The notes: a model not told the origin generated them from the sequence alone. Numbered from the stretch's first letter, positions 34,100 to 46,795 are shown. The stretch: 64,000 nucleotides of DNA from Taxillus chinensis (GCA_023512835.1 CM042089.1:29082440-29146439), one strand, 5' to 3'. Made by a program: numbers and translations.

Positions 34100-37000
34100 A
34101 TGGCTTCATCTTCGTCTCAACCCAATTTGAAAGCTGAAGTCGAAAGCGGCGGCGGTGCCAACCCAGTCTCCGTCGACGGAGGCGGAGGCGGTGGCGCAAC
34201 GGCGAGCGATCAGGTTCTGATTTACAAAGGAGGGCTGAAGAAAGCGAAGAAAGAGAGAGGGTGTACGGCCAAGGAGAGGATCAGCAAGATGCCTCCCTGC
34301 GCCGCCGGCAAGCGCAGCTCCATCTACCGCGGCGTCACCAGGTCGGTCTTCTCCTTCCTCCCCCACTCCTCTGCATTTCTGAATGAATTTCTGATCTCGA
34401 TCCGAGTTTATGTTTTCATGTTAATTTTTTAAGGTTTTGATCGTATATGAAATTCTAGAAATGTTGAAGAACAGATTGGAGAAAAACAAGGCATGAATAA
34501 ATTCGAAGCTTTGTTTGTTTGGGTTCTCGGATGGGCGAATATAATTTATTAGTGATTTAGCACATCTTTGGGATTGATTGATTGTATTTTATGTTTGCCA
34601 GTTAGTGAAAGCCTAATCGATGGTGACCTAGAGGACTCAGATTTAAGCCTTACTAGGTTTTGAAATATTGATAATTACACATAGCAGTTACCAATAGTAG
34701 TTATTGCTAAACTTTAGGTAACTACGGATTTGGAATCGTCACCCTCTTGTGGTGTATCGACCTTCCAGGTTCTGGCAGATTTTCCCTTATTTTTATAGCT
34801 CAAGTGGCCGACTTACATGAGGGGCTGTGCTGCCAGTAGGTCTACAATTATTTGCAGGATATAGTCTCCTTTGGGGCGGGGGACTGTTTTTGAAAAGATA
34901 AGAAAAAAAGAGAGAATGACTTTGCATTGATTTGAAGGTAGAGCTATGTAGCAAAGTGGATCCTTGTAGTGTTGGCATGCTGGTGCATTCTGAATGGAAG
35001 CTCTTGTGTGTGCGCACGTGCACCCAAGTCTTGGCTATTTCTATATGGGACCTTGTTATGGGAAGACCTGTAGTAGAATAAAATGAGGGAAAGTTTGGTT
35101 TGGTATAGATTTGAGCTCTATTGATGCTTTACTTTTGATGGAACAATAGGCATAGGTGGACTGGCAGGTATGAGGCTCACCTTTGGGACAAGAGTACATG
35201 GAACCAAAATCAGAATAAGAAGGGCAAACAAGGCATCTCTCTCTCTCTCTTCCTCTCGCATTGAGACACACACAAATACATTCTTACACATCAGTGCTGA
35301 TGTTTAATCATGAAATTTGAGCGCTTCTTGTTCTTTCTGACGCTTCTATCTCTTGACATGGCATGTATATTCATCAAATCCATTTTCCAGTATACTTGGG
35401 TAAGGCAATGTGTGCATTTCCTGAACCATTTTGTACTTTATGATGTTTTATATCATGAACTCGTATATTTTGTTGAATGACGTTTACTTGTAGGTGCATA
35501 TGATGATGAGGAGGCTGCAGCTAGGGCATATGATCTTGCTGCCTTGAAATACTGGGGCCCTGGAACACTAATTAATTTTCCAGTGAGCGACCACATGTCT
35601 AAACCTTCAAATTTCAAAAGAAAACATGCATCCATATTCTATCCTTCCCTATTAGTTTTCCCTCTTACTAGGTTAACATCATGCATGTTTTCCCTTTGAA
35701 GTTCACCATCAAAAGTGAGACAGGCACACACTCCAACTGCTTGTCCTTCTTCCCTGCATTTGAAAAACCATTTACCAGGACATAAATGCAATTTTAATAA
35801 GCATCTAGTCTCCAGAGGTAGAGTAGCAGGTTATACATCCTTAATTGAAATACATATTAAAAAAACAGTAATTTAAAGAATCCAGAATGATAGTTGCATC
35901 CTTGTAAGTTACAATATGATTTCGTGTGATAATGCATTGTGAGGGTGTAATGCAGGTTAGTGATTATGCAAGAGATATTGAAGAGATGCAGAATGTCTCA
36001 AGAGAAGATTATCTTGCATCTCTTCGAAGGTGTGATACACTTAAAAATATTCTGTATAAACTGCAACTGTATTGTTGCTTATAATCGATGCTTTTTACAG
36101 AAAGAGTAGTGGTTTCTCAAGAGGAATCTCCAAATACCGTGGACTTTCCAGGTACACCTTTACCATACTGAGCCTGAGACTTATGTTTGCTTTTAATTTT
36201 TTAATACTGTGCCAATTAGTTCTGACCTAGTTTTAGTGTTGACATTTCTCAAATTATTGTTTTACCATGGCACACAAAAGGACTTTACTCACCTTCAGAT
36301 ATTTTCCTTGATGAGCTCTGTAGGACAGTAAAAGTAATTTTAGATGCATATCATCAACTGCAAATGTAAATAACTTGCCTTCTGTTTCATTTTATTTTAT
36401 TCGGCAATTATGACTGTTTTCAAAATGAGATTTAAAAGGGATCAGAGAATGAAAATATAATAGCTAGCATGCTTTCAGGGGCATATGAATTGAATATTTT
36501 TAAGATAGGAGCCGTGTTACAAGGTAATCCAATCAAGTTAGTCAAAGTTTCTTTTAGCCTTAAGGATCAATATAAAATGAAAAAAAATATTATACAATCC
36601 TATAATATAAGTCTGCCTTTTCTTTCAAATTCTCTGCTGTCACGAGTTATTGTTTACGGATGATTTGTTATCTTAGCCGTATTACGTGGTAATCCAATAA
36701 AGTCAGTCAAAGTTTCTTTTAGTCTTAAGGATCCATATAAAATGAATTTTTTTATACAATTCCAATAATATAAGTTTGCCTTCACAAGTTATTGCTTACT
36801 GATGATGTTATTATCTTTCCTTTTTGTTTTGCATTTTGTGCCATCACAAACTAGTCGATGGGAACAATCAATTGGTCGTTTGGCTGGACATCAATACTTC
36901 AATATGGATTATGGTAAGTGCTAACCTAGTTTGAGATTCAAAATTGTAGAGCAGAGTTGTTTGGCAGAGGGGATTTACTTGTTTATCAGCCACTAAATTT

Positions 37001-37964
37001 ACAGACACCTTTGAAAGGGTTCAATTTTCTTCATCTTATATGCATCTTGGGTTCATTTTCAACTATTTATTTTCTAAATAACAGGCAATGAGACAGTAAC
37101 AGAAGGTGAATATACAGGTGCCTTTTGCATTGAAAGAAAAATTGATCTGACAAGTTACATCAAGTGGTGGAATACAAATAAATCTCATCAAGAAGACATT
37201 ATCACAAAATCTTCAGAAGAAACAAAACACGGTTGTTCAGAAGATGTTGGCAGTGAACTTAAGTCATTGGATTGGGTAGTTCGGCCTACCGAGCCATACC
37301 AGATGCCACAGTTTGGCACATTTCATGAAAGGAAAAAACCTAAACAGTCTACAGTGTCGGCTTTGAGCATCTTATCACAGTCTGCAGCATACAAGAGCTT
37401 CCAAGAGAGAGTGTGCAGAAAGCTAGAAAACAACACTGAGAACAATGAGAATGAAATCAAAAGCGATGTCAATAGAATGGATTATGGTAAGGCAGTTGAA
37501 AAGGGGGAAAGTCTTGATGTTGGAAGTGAAAGGCCTGGAGTCCCATTAGGAATGGGTGGAGGATTGCCTCTTCAACGAAATATCCACCCATTGAATCCTT
37601 TCTTATCTGCACCAGTTCTGACCAAGTACAGTTCCATGGATCCCTTAACGGATCCTATTCTTTGGTCATCTCTTGTTCCGGGTCTCCCCACTGACCTTTC
37701 CCTCACTGCCGAGGTTGGTATCGCCACTCAAAATTTAATTTTTGTGTTGAATGACCAATTGAGCTCCCTCAGTTTGAGCAATTTACTTCAAGTATTCATC
37801 TGTGCCATTGGCTTATTCAATTGCAATTTGTAAGGTAGAAGCCAAATCTCCTCGTTTGAATCATTTCATTTCAAACAAAATTCTTACAGCTAGTGGAACA
37901 TGGTTTGCAGGTTACAAAGAGGGAACCGAACTCAAATTATACATTTTTTACGCAGGAGGAATGA
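34100..37964 (+). CDS. AP2-like transcription factor (At2g41710 type), nine exons
   Basis: Nuclear DNA-binding protein of the AP2 family. Exons: 34100-34341, 35150-35232, 35391-35399, 35494-35582, 35956-36029, 36101-36151, 36855-36913, 37085-37713 and 37911-37964 (stop TGA). These sum to 1290 nt (429 aa) with all phases matching. The basic part [20 protein letters not shown] precedes AP2 domain 1 (residues about 74-141: [18 protein letters not shown], then [20 protein letters not shown]). The second, reduced AP2 domain (about 172-230) holds KYRGLSSRW and [13 protein letters not shown]. Exon 3 is only 9 nt and supplies VYL, as in the WRI1 group. The intron after exon 2 starts GC, not GT (AAACAAG|GCATCT). 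All other introns are GT-AG. No break is seen; it should be functional. Expression data would be needed to confirm the mini-exon. Confidence 0.93.
35391..35399 (+). other. 9-nt mini-exon encoding part of VYLG in the AP2 gene
   Basis: TATACTTGG lies between TTTTCCAG and GTAAGG. Joined to ...CAAG before and GTGCATAT after, it gives Q-V-Y-L-G-A, exactly the conserved AP2 sequence. Without it the domain lacks VYL but the frame is kept, so skipping would give an in-frame 3-residue deletion. Confidence 0.92.
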
Positions 37965-39761
37965 CTTCACATTCTCTAGGCTTCAACATGTCAGAAAATT
38001 GCTGAAGTTATCCCGGAGGAATCTCAAAACTGTATAAACTATAATGTAGAGACCACGACTACACAATTCTTAGGTATGTGTGCTGTTATTGTGATGAGGT
38101 GTGGAGAAATACGAAGGAGTACATCTTTATTATGCGAAGTAGTAATTGCTGCATCCCGTACTGTGAGTCCCTTGCGAGGCAAATGAAATGAATGGGTCTC
38201 TGTCCCCTATCTCTCAACCAAAGCAGAATGACCGACTCTAACTGTTGGAACATAACTCAATATACCTTGTAGAAAACAGCTCAGATGATATAAAGATGAA
38301 GCCAATCAAGAGGCCACTGTCATGGCTTATTCGTTGCGGTAAATCTCTATTAACAGGTCAACACAATGGGGTGCTGCAGCTTAAAAAGTAGTTTAGATGC
38401 TATCAAATTGGAGTTGCAAGAACTATGGCAAATAATAGAACACTAATCCCTGCTTGCCATAACCATAAGGCTCTGGATCATGCCAATATGCTAAATTGGG
38501 TCAAAGACCATTATGATCGTCAAAGTTGACAGTCATCTATTTCTGAATTTCAGTGTAGCATATACATATACAAGCAAGTGAAATCCTGAAGTCAGCAAAT
38601 AATTTAAATGATATACATGAAGAAGCCCAACTTGTCTATGATTGGGAATAAGTATGCTTGCATGAATGGGCAACATGTACTACAATTGAATTGGAATCTT
38701 CTATAATTTACCATAGTTCAGTTGCATGAAATTTCACGTGGGTATAAGAGCGAGAAATTTTCATGTGGGACGGTCACAGAAGTGAGAAATTAAATTAAAT
38801 TAAATTAAAATTTCTCACTTTAATTAAATTGTGGGTATTTAAATTAAATTTTCCCACTTTAACTTAAAGTGAGAAATTAAACTTGGAACGTTGATCTTCA
38901 AGTGAAGGTCACAGACCCTCCATATTTATTAATTAATAGATAATTTTGTAGATGACTTCTAGAACAGCCTAGAATAGCATAAAATAATTAAGGTAGATGG
39001 CAGATTTCTATTTTTCATTTTCTGATTTGAATCAATAGTTGTAGAGAGGGTAAAAAAACAGAAGTCCAAATCATTACTCTATTCTCTCAAACAATTTGTG
39101 AAGCAGTTCTACATAAAATCAATTTCAGCCAAATGCTATTCCTCTCCCACAGCTAATCCGATGGAACTTTAAAATAAACCAAAGAGCCCATAAATTAATG
39201 GGGAAGTCATGATAATACCCAGAAAACCCTCAAAATATAGAACATCAATATAATAAAAGAGCACAGTGATGAAAACCAACATAACTAACGCTTCCCCTTT
39301 TATCATGTTAAAATTGAGCAGAAACAAATTCATAATAAATCAACAGCAAACAATTCTTCATGCTCAGAGTACAAGGCAAAAAAGAAAAAGATCTTGTTAC
39401 CCTTTTAATGCTAGTATTACATAACTAATCACCATTACCGCTGAGAGGACATCTAACCCAGAAAGGAAAGGATAGAAATACCTGGGGTAGCAATATAAGT
39501 TACAAAGCCCAGTGTTGTTCCATCACAAGGGGCTTTGCTTGCAAAAACTGTTGCTGCAATTGGGCCTCAAAAAACAAAGCAGCATAGAATGGCACATAAA
39601 TGCATATCGCCATTACAAAAATATCAGGAACTTCCATTGTGTCTTTAATTTACATGCCCCGCCAAGATTTAATTGGCAGAAATAAAGATTCTCTGCAAGT
39701 TCAAGACCAGTTCACTACTTTCTCGCTTGGAAAGTAAGAAGGTATCAAGATGCAATGCTCC
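37965..39761. other. Intergenic region between AP2 and the first PPR gene
   Basis: The first part is 3' flank of the AP2 gene. From about 38150 the sequence matches 57493 onward and belongs to the duplicated block. It includes the 3' untranslated part of the PPR gene on the minus strand (about 39400-39760). A run of TTAAATTAAATTAAA lies near 38788. No other gene seen. Confidence 0.7.
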
Positions 39762-42170
39762 TCATTCCTGATTACTGAGGTGGCTATAAAAAAGAGATTT
39801 TGTTGAGGGATAGAGATAGCTATCTACATTATATCCCGCTGACTTCATTCTGTTCAGACAATCAAAAGCATGAGGAATTTTACTCTTGGAGTAAAGAAGA
39901 GTGTAAAGCAAACGGTTGCAAATTGGCGGCCTCAACACAAAACTTTTATCTAGGCTGTAATGGAAAATGTCGACAGCCACATCTAGATTCCCAATTTTGC
40001 ACAAACCATCAATCAACATCACACAACTAGGAGGGTTAACATCAATCCTGTATTCCTCCAGCATATAGAATATCATTAAAGCTTCTTCTAATCTTCCAGC
40101 CTGACACAATCCTATGAGCCAAATGGTGTATGGTCCCGAGTCAAAATTATGCAAACTTAAATCCATTTCAAGTAAGGTTCGAACTGCCTTTTCCACTTCC
40201 TCTTTATCAAAATGTTCCTCCACCACTTGGAGCCTTTCGTTTTCCTGACCGTGCAGGTTTCTTAGGTATTTCAACCAAAGACTAAAAGATAATGTGACAT
40301 TCCCATTCCGACCCGACCAAGTCATTAGTAATTTATAGACAGATGAGCTTGCGATGCACCCTTTCTGTGTCATTTCGTCAAAGATTTCAAAAGCATCCTT
40401 GTCTCGGCCAACCCTTAGCAGCCCGTCTATGATAGTGCAGTATGTAATGGAATCAGGAGACATCCCATTGAGTGATAGCTTCTTGAAGAGCTTGAGAGCA
40501 ACGTCAATGTCTCTTGCCTTGCAATAGCCATTGATGAGGATGTTGAAAGTAGTAATGTTTGGTACAACACCACTATCAGAAAGTTTCACAAGAAGCCTAT
40601 AGGCCTTGTCAATCAATCCAGACTCACATAATTTTTCCACCATTGAGTGAAGGCTTGAGCTATCATGAACTCGATCAATACCAAGCTGGAGGCATAATGA
40701 AGGGTTTCTCCCAATCTCCATCTTGCAGTACATCACTTGAGCTTGCTGAAGGTCCCCAGCCTTGCAAAGTCCATGAATGAGAGCATTAAAGGCCACCACA
40801 GAAGTAACACAGCCATGCTTCTCCATCTCCTCAAATATTTTGTAGGCTTCCCCCACGAGCCCTCTCTTGCACAAACCACAAATCAGAAAGTTATATGTGT
40901 GTGAGTTCGGAAAACAGGAATTCCTAGAAATCTCAAGTTTAAGGGATTTAGCATCATCAAGAAGGCCTAATTTACAAAATCCCTTGATCAAGGCATTATA
41001 ACAGTGAGTGTCTGGAACAATCCCGCTCTCAGTCATAATATTCATCAACCCTAACGCATCCTTAAACTTGCCTGCTTCTGAAAGTCCTCGAATCATTATA
41101 TTGTAGAAAATAATGTTAGCCTTAATGCCCTCCTTAATCATCTTTCCATACCACTGTGCTACTTCAACATATCTCCTGCCCCTAAACAACCCATCAATCA
41201 GACAACTATAGCTATGTATTTCTAGAAAGTAACCCTCCTTCCTAAAAGACTGCAAAAGCACAAAAGCTTCATGAAATCTACCTGATTTACAGAACCCATC
41301 GAGCAAAGCATGGTAGGTAATAAAATTGGGACAACACCCATTACCACTCATTGCACCAAACAGCCGGAATGCATCATCGATTCTTTTGGCCTTGCATAAC
41401 CCATATAAAATTATAGTATATGTCATAGTATTAGGAGATATACCCTGCTTTGTCATTTCATCAAACATTCGAAGGGCATAACTAGTCCTCCCATTTTTAC
41501 ACAAGCCATCAATTAGAATTGAAAATGTGGTTTGATTCGGAGTAGTATGCTTCATCATCTGATTATAAACAGCTAAGGCTAACAAAATCACCTCTTTTCG
41601 CAACAAAACGTGCAGAAGCGAATTATAAGTGAATACATCAGGTTTGCAATCGAAGTCCTTCATTCTACAAAACGACTGTGCGGCCTTCTCACCCTCACCT
41701 GAACGCTCATAAGCCGCGATGAGCACGCAAAAAGCAGGAGACGTTAATGGAAACCCAGAACTCCTCACCTCTTCAAGAGCCTCCCAATACAAGTCGAACC
41801 CATTGTCACGAAGAAGCATATCGATGACCAGATCGTGCGAGTCCCAGCTGCGGAGGGTCTTCCGACGCATCGCCCACGCGAAGAATCGAAAACCCAGTTT
41901 CGGGTTCTGCTGTTGCTGGATCACGAAGGTGACCACGTCGGGTGAGAGGAACGGGACAAATCGTTCTAGGGCAGGTTCCATCGGGGCCACTGAATCGACC
42001 ACAGAGAGAACAGCCTTGGAAACATCGGATTCGTGGTTGGAAGCTACATGGGCGGCGTGGGCATGCTGGAAACGAGACGACTTTGAGGTGAATTTGGATA
42101 TGGGTCCAGAAATCGGTGCTAGATGTCTCATTGCAGGGCTCGAGTTGGGGGCGTTCGTTTGTAGAATCCG
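38150..42170. repeat. Duplicated block, copy 1 (PPR gene and flanks)
   Basis: Direct repeat of about 57493-61460. The left edge lies at the CCCGTACTGTGA sequence (38155 and 57498). The right edge lies just upstream of the PPR start, where TTTGTAGAATCCGATTC and TTTGTGGAATCCGATTC still match before the sequences diverge. The edges are estimates by eye. Confidence 0.8.
39762..42131 (-). CDS. Pentatricopeptide repeat protein, P class (At1g79540-like), copy 1
   Basis: 789-aa, intronless. The N-terminus (MRHLAPISGPISKFTSKSSRF) is basic and serine-rich with no acidic residue for its first 30 residues, as in organellar targeting peptides. A conserved segment with LGFRFFAWAMRRKTLRSWDSHDLVIDMLL precedes about 15-16 PPR units of about 35 aa (for example DVFTYNSLLHVLLRKE, TTFSILIDGLCKNGRTSYALRMFDEM, TTFNILINGYCKARDIDVALKLFKKL). 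There is no E, DYW or SMR domain, so it is P class and should bind organelle RNA for processing, stability or translation. Length and layout match the Arabidopsis At1g79540 group by recollection. The start at 42131 is the only ATG in frame before an upstream stop. Paralogue at 59042. Confidence 0.93.
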   Translation of the reverse strand: MRHLAPISGPISKFTSKSSRFQHAHAAHVASNHESDVSKAVLSVVDSVAPMEPALERFVPFLSPDVVTFVIQQQQNPKLGFRFFAWAMRRKTLRSWDSHDLVIDMLLRDNGFDLYWEALEEVRSSGFPLTSPAFCVLIAAYERSGEGEKAAQSFCRMKDFDCKPDVFTYNSLLHVLLRKEVILLALAVYNQMMKHTTPNQTTFSILIDGLCKNGRTSYALRMFDEMTKQGISPNTMTYTIILYGLCKAKRIDDAFRLFGAMSGNGCCPNFITYHALLDGFCKSGRFHEAFVLLQSFRKEGYFLEIHSYSCLIDGLFRGRRYVEVAQWYGKMIKEGIKANIIFYNIMIRGLSEAGKFKDALGLMNIMTESGIVPDTHCYNALIKGFCKLGLLDDAKSLKLEISRNSCFPNSHTYNFLICGLCKRGLVGEAYKIFEEMEKHGCVTSVVAFNALIHGLCKAGDLQQAQVMYCKMEIGRNPSLCLQLGIDRVHDSSSLHSMVEKLCESGLIDKAYRLLVKLSDSGVVPNITTFNILINGYCKARDIDVALKLFKKLSLNGMSPDSITYCTIIDGLLRVGRDKDAFEIFDEMTQKGCIASSSVYKLLMTWSGRNGNVTLSFSLWLKYLRNLHGQENERLQVVEEHFDKEEVEKAVRTLLEMDLSLHNFDSGPYTIWLIGLCQAGRLEEALMIFYMLEEYRIDVNPPSCVMLIDGLCKIGNLDVAVDIFHYSLDKSFVLRPPICNRLLYTLLYSKSKIPHAFDCLNRMKSAGYNVDSYLYPSTKSLFYSHLSNQE

Positions 42171-44364
42171 ATTCAGAGATTTGGGAATTCGGGAATTTAG
42201 GGATTGGATCGTGGGCGACCAAACAAGGCTCGCTGAATCAGAAATTAGGCTCTAACAAATCGCGAGAGATCCCGCCCGGCGCCACTAGTAGTTGTCTCTG
42301 CTTCTTGCGGATCAACTGCTGCGATTCTCTCTTACACAAGAGTTGAGACTGATCTATGGAGTGCTTCTTCGGGAATCTCGTTAGAGAGAGCTAATTGCGA
42401 ATTACGTGTTTTAGTCGTTTTTAAGCTTTATCGGAAGTGTTTGCTTTCCTGAGCAACGCTTTAATCAAAATGAATGAAAAGAGTGGAATAACATTTACGA
42501 TTAATATACTAAGTAAATTATGAAAATATTTTTATTATTATTAAAAATTATTAAAAAAATAATTTTTCCTTCCTACGGCTCAAATTTGGCCGTACTGAGA
42601 AAGACCTGCTGGGAGGGATATTTTCTGTTCTCGTTTTCAAAATATAATAGTTGTTTTTAAGTATAAAAAATATAAAATTAAAAATAATAAAATATTATTT
42701 TTATTCTTTAGGACCTAAAAAGTGAAAATAAGCTTTTGTCGTTTTTAGTTTTTAGTTTTTGGTACTCGAAAATAACTATTACATTTTAAAAACAAAAATA
42801 GAAAACACTCCAATCAAATATACCCAAATGTGAGAAAGGAATGCAATCTGATTCCTTTCCTTTCCCGCATACCAAACATGTACTAAGAGTTGTTGAGAGG
42901 CAAATTGCATAACAAACCCGTAGATTATTTTCAAAAATATAATTATTTTTAAAAAATAATAAACCTAGATAATTTAAAAATATTTACGAGCGAGTAATGT
43001 ATATTCATTTGCATTTATAGTTTTTAAAATAATCTTATTTTTAAAACAAATTTAATACAATCAAACATAACATAACTGTGTGTTTGCTACAATAAAGTTT
43101 TAAATACGTGGCAAGATAAATTTTAAATTATTTAATTTTAGAATTTTATTTTTAAAATAGATATAAAAGTATTTTAATTATTTTTAAATTTAAATTTAAA
43201 TTTAAATTTGTTAGAAAATTTAAATAATTTTTTATTTTATTACTTATATTTATTAAATATTGCTACTAAATATAAATTATTTTTAAATTATAATTCAACA
43301 TGAACTCTAATAGAATTTAGAAAATAAAATGCATAAATTAAAATCCGTACCAAACAAACCTTTAAAACTAAAAGAATTTATAAAAAATGTACTATTGCCA
43401 TTTTCATGAGAAAGGCACAGTAAGTGTGTGTTTCAATTGATAATTTTAAGCACATTAATAAAGGTCACATAAGAGTTTATAAATAAGTCATTCTATCCAG
43501 CATCAAATAATAATCGATTCCCTTTTCCTCCAAGTCGATTATATTTGCATATTCAGATAAAAAAATTATTTTTTGGTTTCCTGTAATTATAAATTACAAT
43601 GTTTTTTTTATAATTGAAGAATCGAATAATCTTATGAGACAATCATCATTTACAACCTTAAGTATTGGTGGAGGAATAAATTTTATTTTAAAGAGAGTAT
43701 CAAACACTAGCTTTGATTGTCGAGTTTGGTTCTGAAATATACAAGCAAATATCTAATTCTTTGTAATTTATGGAGTTTTCTAAAATTGACTTTCGTTTGT
43801 TGGGTTTAGTTTATAAATCAACATAGACTTAATATAAAAACCAACATTGTTAAGACCAAATTCCTTTAGTTTGTGTTGATAAATAAAACTATTTTTATTT
43901 ATAAGTTTGTACATGGAATTTTAATTTTTTTACAGATGTTTATAAAATTGTTTACAAATGTTTGACTACTGTGTGTATTGTTGGATCCTAGATTCAAGGA
44001 ATTTGTTGTCAATCAGCTTTGAAAGTTGTGGATTAGGAGAGCTTCAAGAAAGCCAGGACTCATCATGTGAAGAGTAAGAAGTTTTATGGAGTACGTTGCC
44101 AAGTTATAGAAATTGTTCAAGTGTTGGATCACTTATAAGGCATGATCTATGAGTGAGCATCGATCGGTTCGATTAATTTATGTAATATTTTTAAACCAAA
44201 CCAAAGACCTTGGGTTTTGAAAAATAACAAACTAAAACCGACTAACAAAAATAGAAAACCATCAGTTCTCAGTTTGATTCAATTCGTCAAATTCTAACTA
44301 CCATTAACGCTCCATCAAGAACCATGAATGGACAAAATGATAGGCTAATAGCTTTGTAGAGTGT
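42132..44364. other. Intergenic region
   Basis: Upstream region of the first PPR gene followed by AT-rich DNA with no convincing gene. The first 100 bases are promoter and 5' UTR for the minus-strand PPR gene. A CT-rich stretch is near 42290-42330. Long runs of TTTAAATTTAAATTTAAA occur near 43190. Nothing else recognised. Confidence 0.6.
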
Positions 44365-45152
44365 TGTAACAGTTCAAGGCTCCGTATATAGACATTTTTC
44401 CACTTTAGGTCGAGCCCACACAACTTTTGTTTTTGGCAGTGCCCACTGGCAACACAAAATACGTCTGTATAGGAGAGGTATCCATGCCTTCTTTAAAGCA
44501 CACTTCGTTCCCCTCATCCGATGTAAGACTTGTAAAGTCCAAAACTTCACAATCCTTCTCCCTTGTGTCATGCTCGGGGAATTCAGGACGTCTCGGTGGC
44601 ACGATCCATAATTATATTTGTGCTACTTGTAGGAGAGGAGTAGGTTGAAGCGTAAACGGTGCACAACAGAAGGCTCCAAGCAGTTCGTATCGGAGAATGG
44701 ATAAAGCCCCTTTAGAGTTCAGATGTGCCAACCTTCTTGAGTGCGGAGAGCACGTCATTAGTCAAGGACTTGACGTTGAAGAAGGGATTTGGCCATCCTT
44801 ACACAAACTGGTCGAGAACTAGAGTCACTCTCCTAATGAGCCCGATGACAGGGTGAAACTATCCTACGTGCGCTTCAACCCTCAAAGGCTAAACTTAGCG
44901 GACCATGTAGAGGAAGGCTAAGTGCCGCAATGAGTTGAGAGGCACAAGAAATCTGACCCCGTGATACTTAGGAGGCCCACGTCCCTGTGGGACTAGCACA
45001 TTGATTCAGGTCTCAACTTTAATACTATCTGTAATAGCCCAAGCCCCCGTATATAGATATTGTTCCGCTTTAGGCCAAGCTCGCATGATTTTTGTTCTTG
45101 GCAGTGCCCACTGGCATCCCAAAATGCGTTTGCATATGAGAGGTATCCACAC
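44365..45152 (-). mobile_element. TRIM-like small LTR element, minus strand, truncated
   Basis: Left LTR 44365-44551 (TGTAACAGTTCAAGG... to ...TTCACA) and a right LTR fragment 45030-45152 (TGTAATAGCCCAAGC...) share the blocks CCGTATATAGA, GGCAGTGCCCACTGGCA and GAGAGGTATCCA. The sequence AATACTATC before the right LTR is a decayed reverse-complement primer site. There is no coding capacity. This matches a widespread plant TRIM-type family beginning TGTAACAGCCCAAGCC. The internal region contains another solo LTR (44566-44966), and the right LTR is cut by the repeat starting at 45153. Confidence 0.65.
44566..44966 (+). repeat. Solo LTR of the TGTCACGACC TRIM family, diverged
   Basis: About 400 bp similar throughout to the LTRs at 62651-63064 and 63460-63873, for example TTGACGTTGAAGAAGGGATT, AGGCTAAACTTAGCGGACC and AAATCTGACCCCGTGA. 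It starts TGTCATGCTCGG and ends CCCCGTGATA, so both ends are mutated. The flanks CCTTG and CTTAG suggest an imperfect target duplication. Confidence 0.75.
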
Positions 45153-46795
45153 TGTAAAGATCCATATTTGAGTAGGACTAAGAGATAGCCATTCTAGGTG
45201 GCTAGAAACATTTGAACGATATTGTGTTCACCGATGTGAGCATTTTGGAAGTATTTGGGCCCAATTCTGGGTCAGGGCCTCGAAAGGCTAGCTGGTTGAC
45301 TTTTTGGGAGATTATTAGTTGACCTTGCGTTTGAGTAATCAGTCAAGTTAGAAAACATCTAGATAGTGATGTACTCGTCATTTCGAGCGTTTTGATTGTA
45401 TTTGAGCTCAATTTGGAGTTTGTGACTCCAAGAGGTCAATTATTATTTTGGAGGTTGATTAATTAAAAAGAAAGATAGTAAATATAAATAAGAGGAAAAG
45501 AAAGAGGGTTTTCACGTTACGTTATTTAGGGATGGCAATTTGCCTCGTCCCCATGGGGACCCGCCCCATCCCGGGCCGAATGGGGTGGTTTTTTTATTTT
45601 TATTTTTTCGGGGCACAGGGCAAGCATGCCCCCGCACCGCCCCACCAAGGCACCCCTGCCAGCACAGCCGGCCGCACCGCCCAGCCAACCCGCCCCCCGC
45701 ACAAAAAATCTTGGCAAAATATTGCCAAGACTAAGAATTGAACCCAAGACCTCTCCCTTCATAGCAACTCACATAACCAACAAGCTAAGTTGTTTTTGTT
45801 ATATATGCTTATGTATTTAATATATACTCATAATATAACGTATAAACAATTTAAAAAAAGTAAAACTATTTTTTAATATAATTAATATTATATACTTATA
45901 ATATAACATATAATATATATATATATATACTTATATATAACTATTATTATTATTAGTAATGATAATAATAAGAAAAAAAGAGTGTATGATTTATTTTAAA
46001 AATAATAATTACAAAATATATATTTTTATATTATAATAAAAAATAAATGTACTATTAATATTTTCATATAAAATATAATTTAATTTTATTCAAAAGTAGT
46101 TTTGAAGTTATATATTAGTTTATACTGATATACTACATATTTATAAATTATATCACTTTCTTATATATTATATGCTTGTATTTTATATTAAAACATTACT
46201 ATTACTTTTAATAAATAATTATTTTTACTTAAATATAAGTATATATACTTATATTTGTGATATTATTTTTAAAATAAAACATGTACTCATTATTATTATT
46301 ATTAATAGTTGTACTATTTTTGCTACTAATATTATTTATATGTTAGATTTTAAATATATACACTAATTATGTAAACATAGTAAACAATATTCATTTATGA
46401 TATATATATATATATGTATATATATAATAGTTATGGATAAAAATTTTAACATGAATTATTAAATTTTAGATATTCAATAATTATTATATTACTTATGTTA
46501 TATATATAGTTATATAGTTATCACTATATATATGCGTGTATAAATTATAATCAATAACTAATAAATTAAGTAATTAATAGGGATAATCTAAGTAATATGA
46601 TTATCATTGATAATAAGTGATAATATGAGTAGTGATAACCTAATTAATATAATCATATATCATGATTATCATATTACTTGTGTTATAAACAATACAATAG
46701 TCCAAGAAGTCGTATTTCTTCAACTTATTTCTCTTAATGTAATTAAAATGATCAATAATATAATTATTTTTATATAAGATTAATTATTAAGTGTG

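Noticed and set aside
37802..38005. Separate small ORF after the AP2 exon 8
   Set aside because: It reads through the last intron and exon 9 in another frame; the GT-AG junction 37713/37911 gives the conserved C-terminal end of the AP2 protein.
41719..42346. Plus-strand open frame of 178 aa opposite the PPR start
   Set aside because: It is the antisense of the PPR N-terminal coding region and a similar shadow occurs at 60996-61328 opposite copy 2.
45532..45820. Proline-rich open frames at the left end of the hAT element
   Set aside because: They come from the GC-rich terminal inverted repeat and have inverted counterparts at 48033-48281; no coding features.
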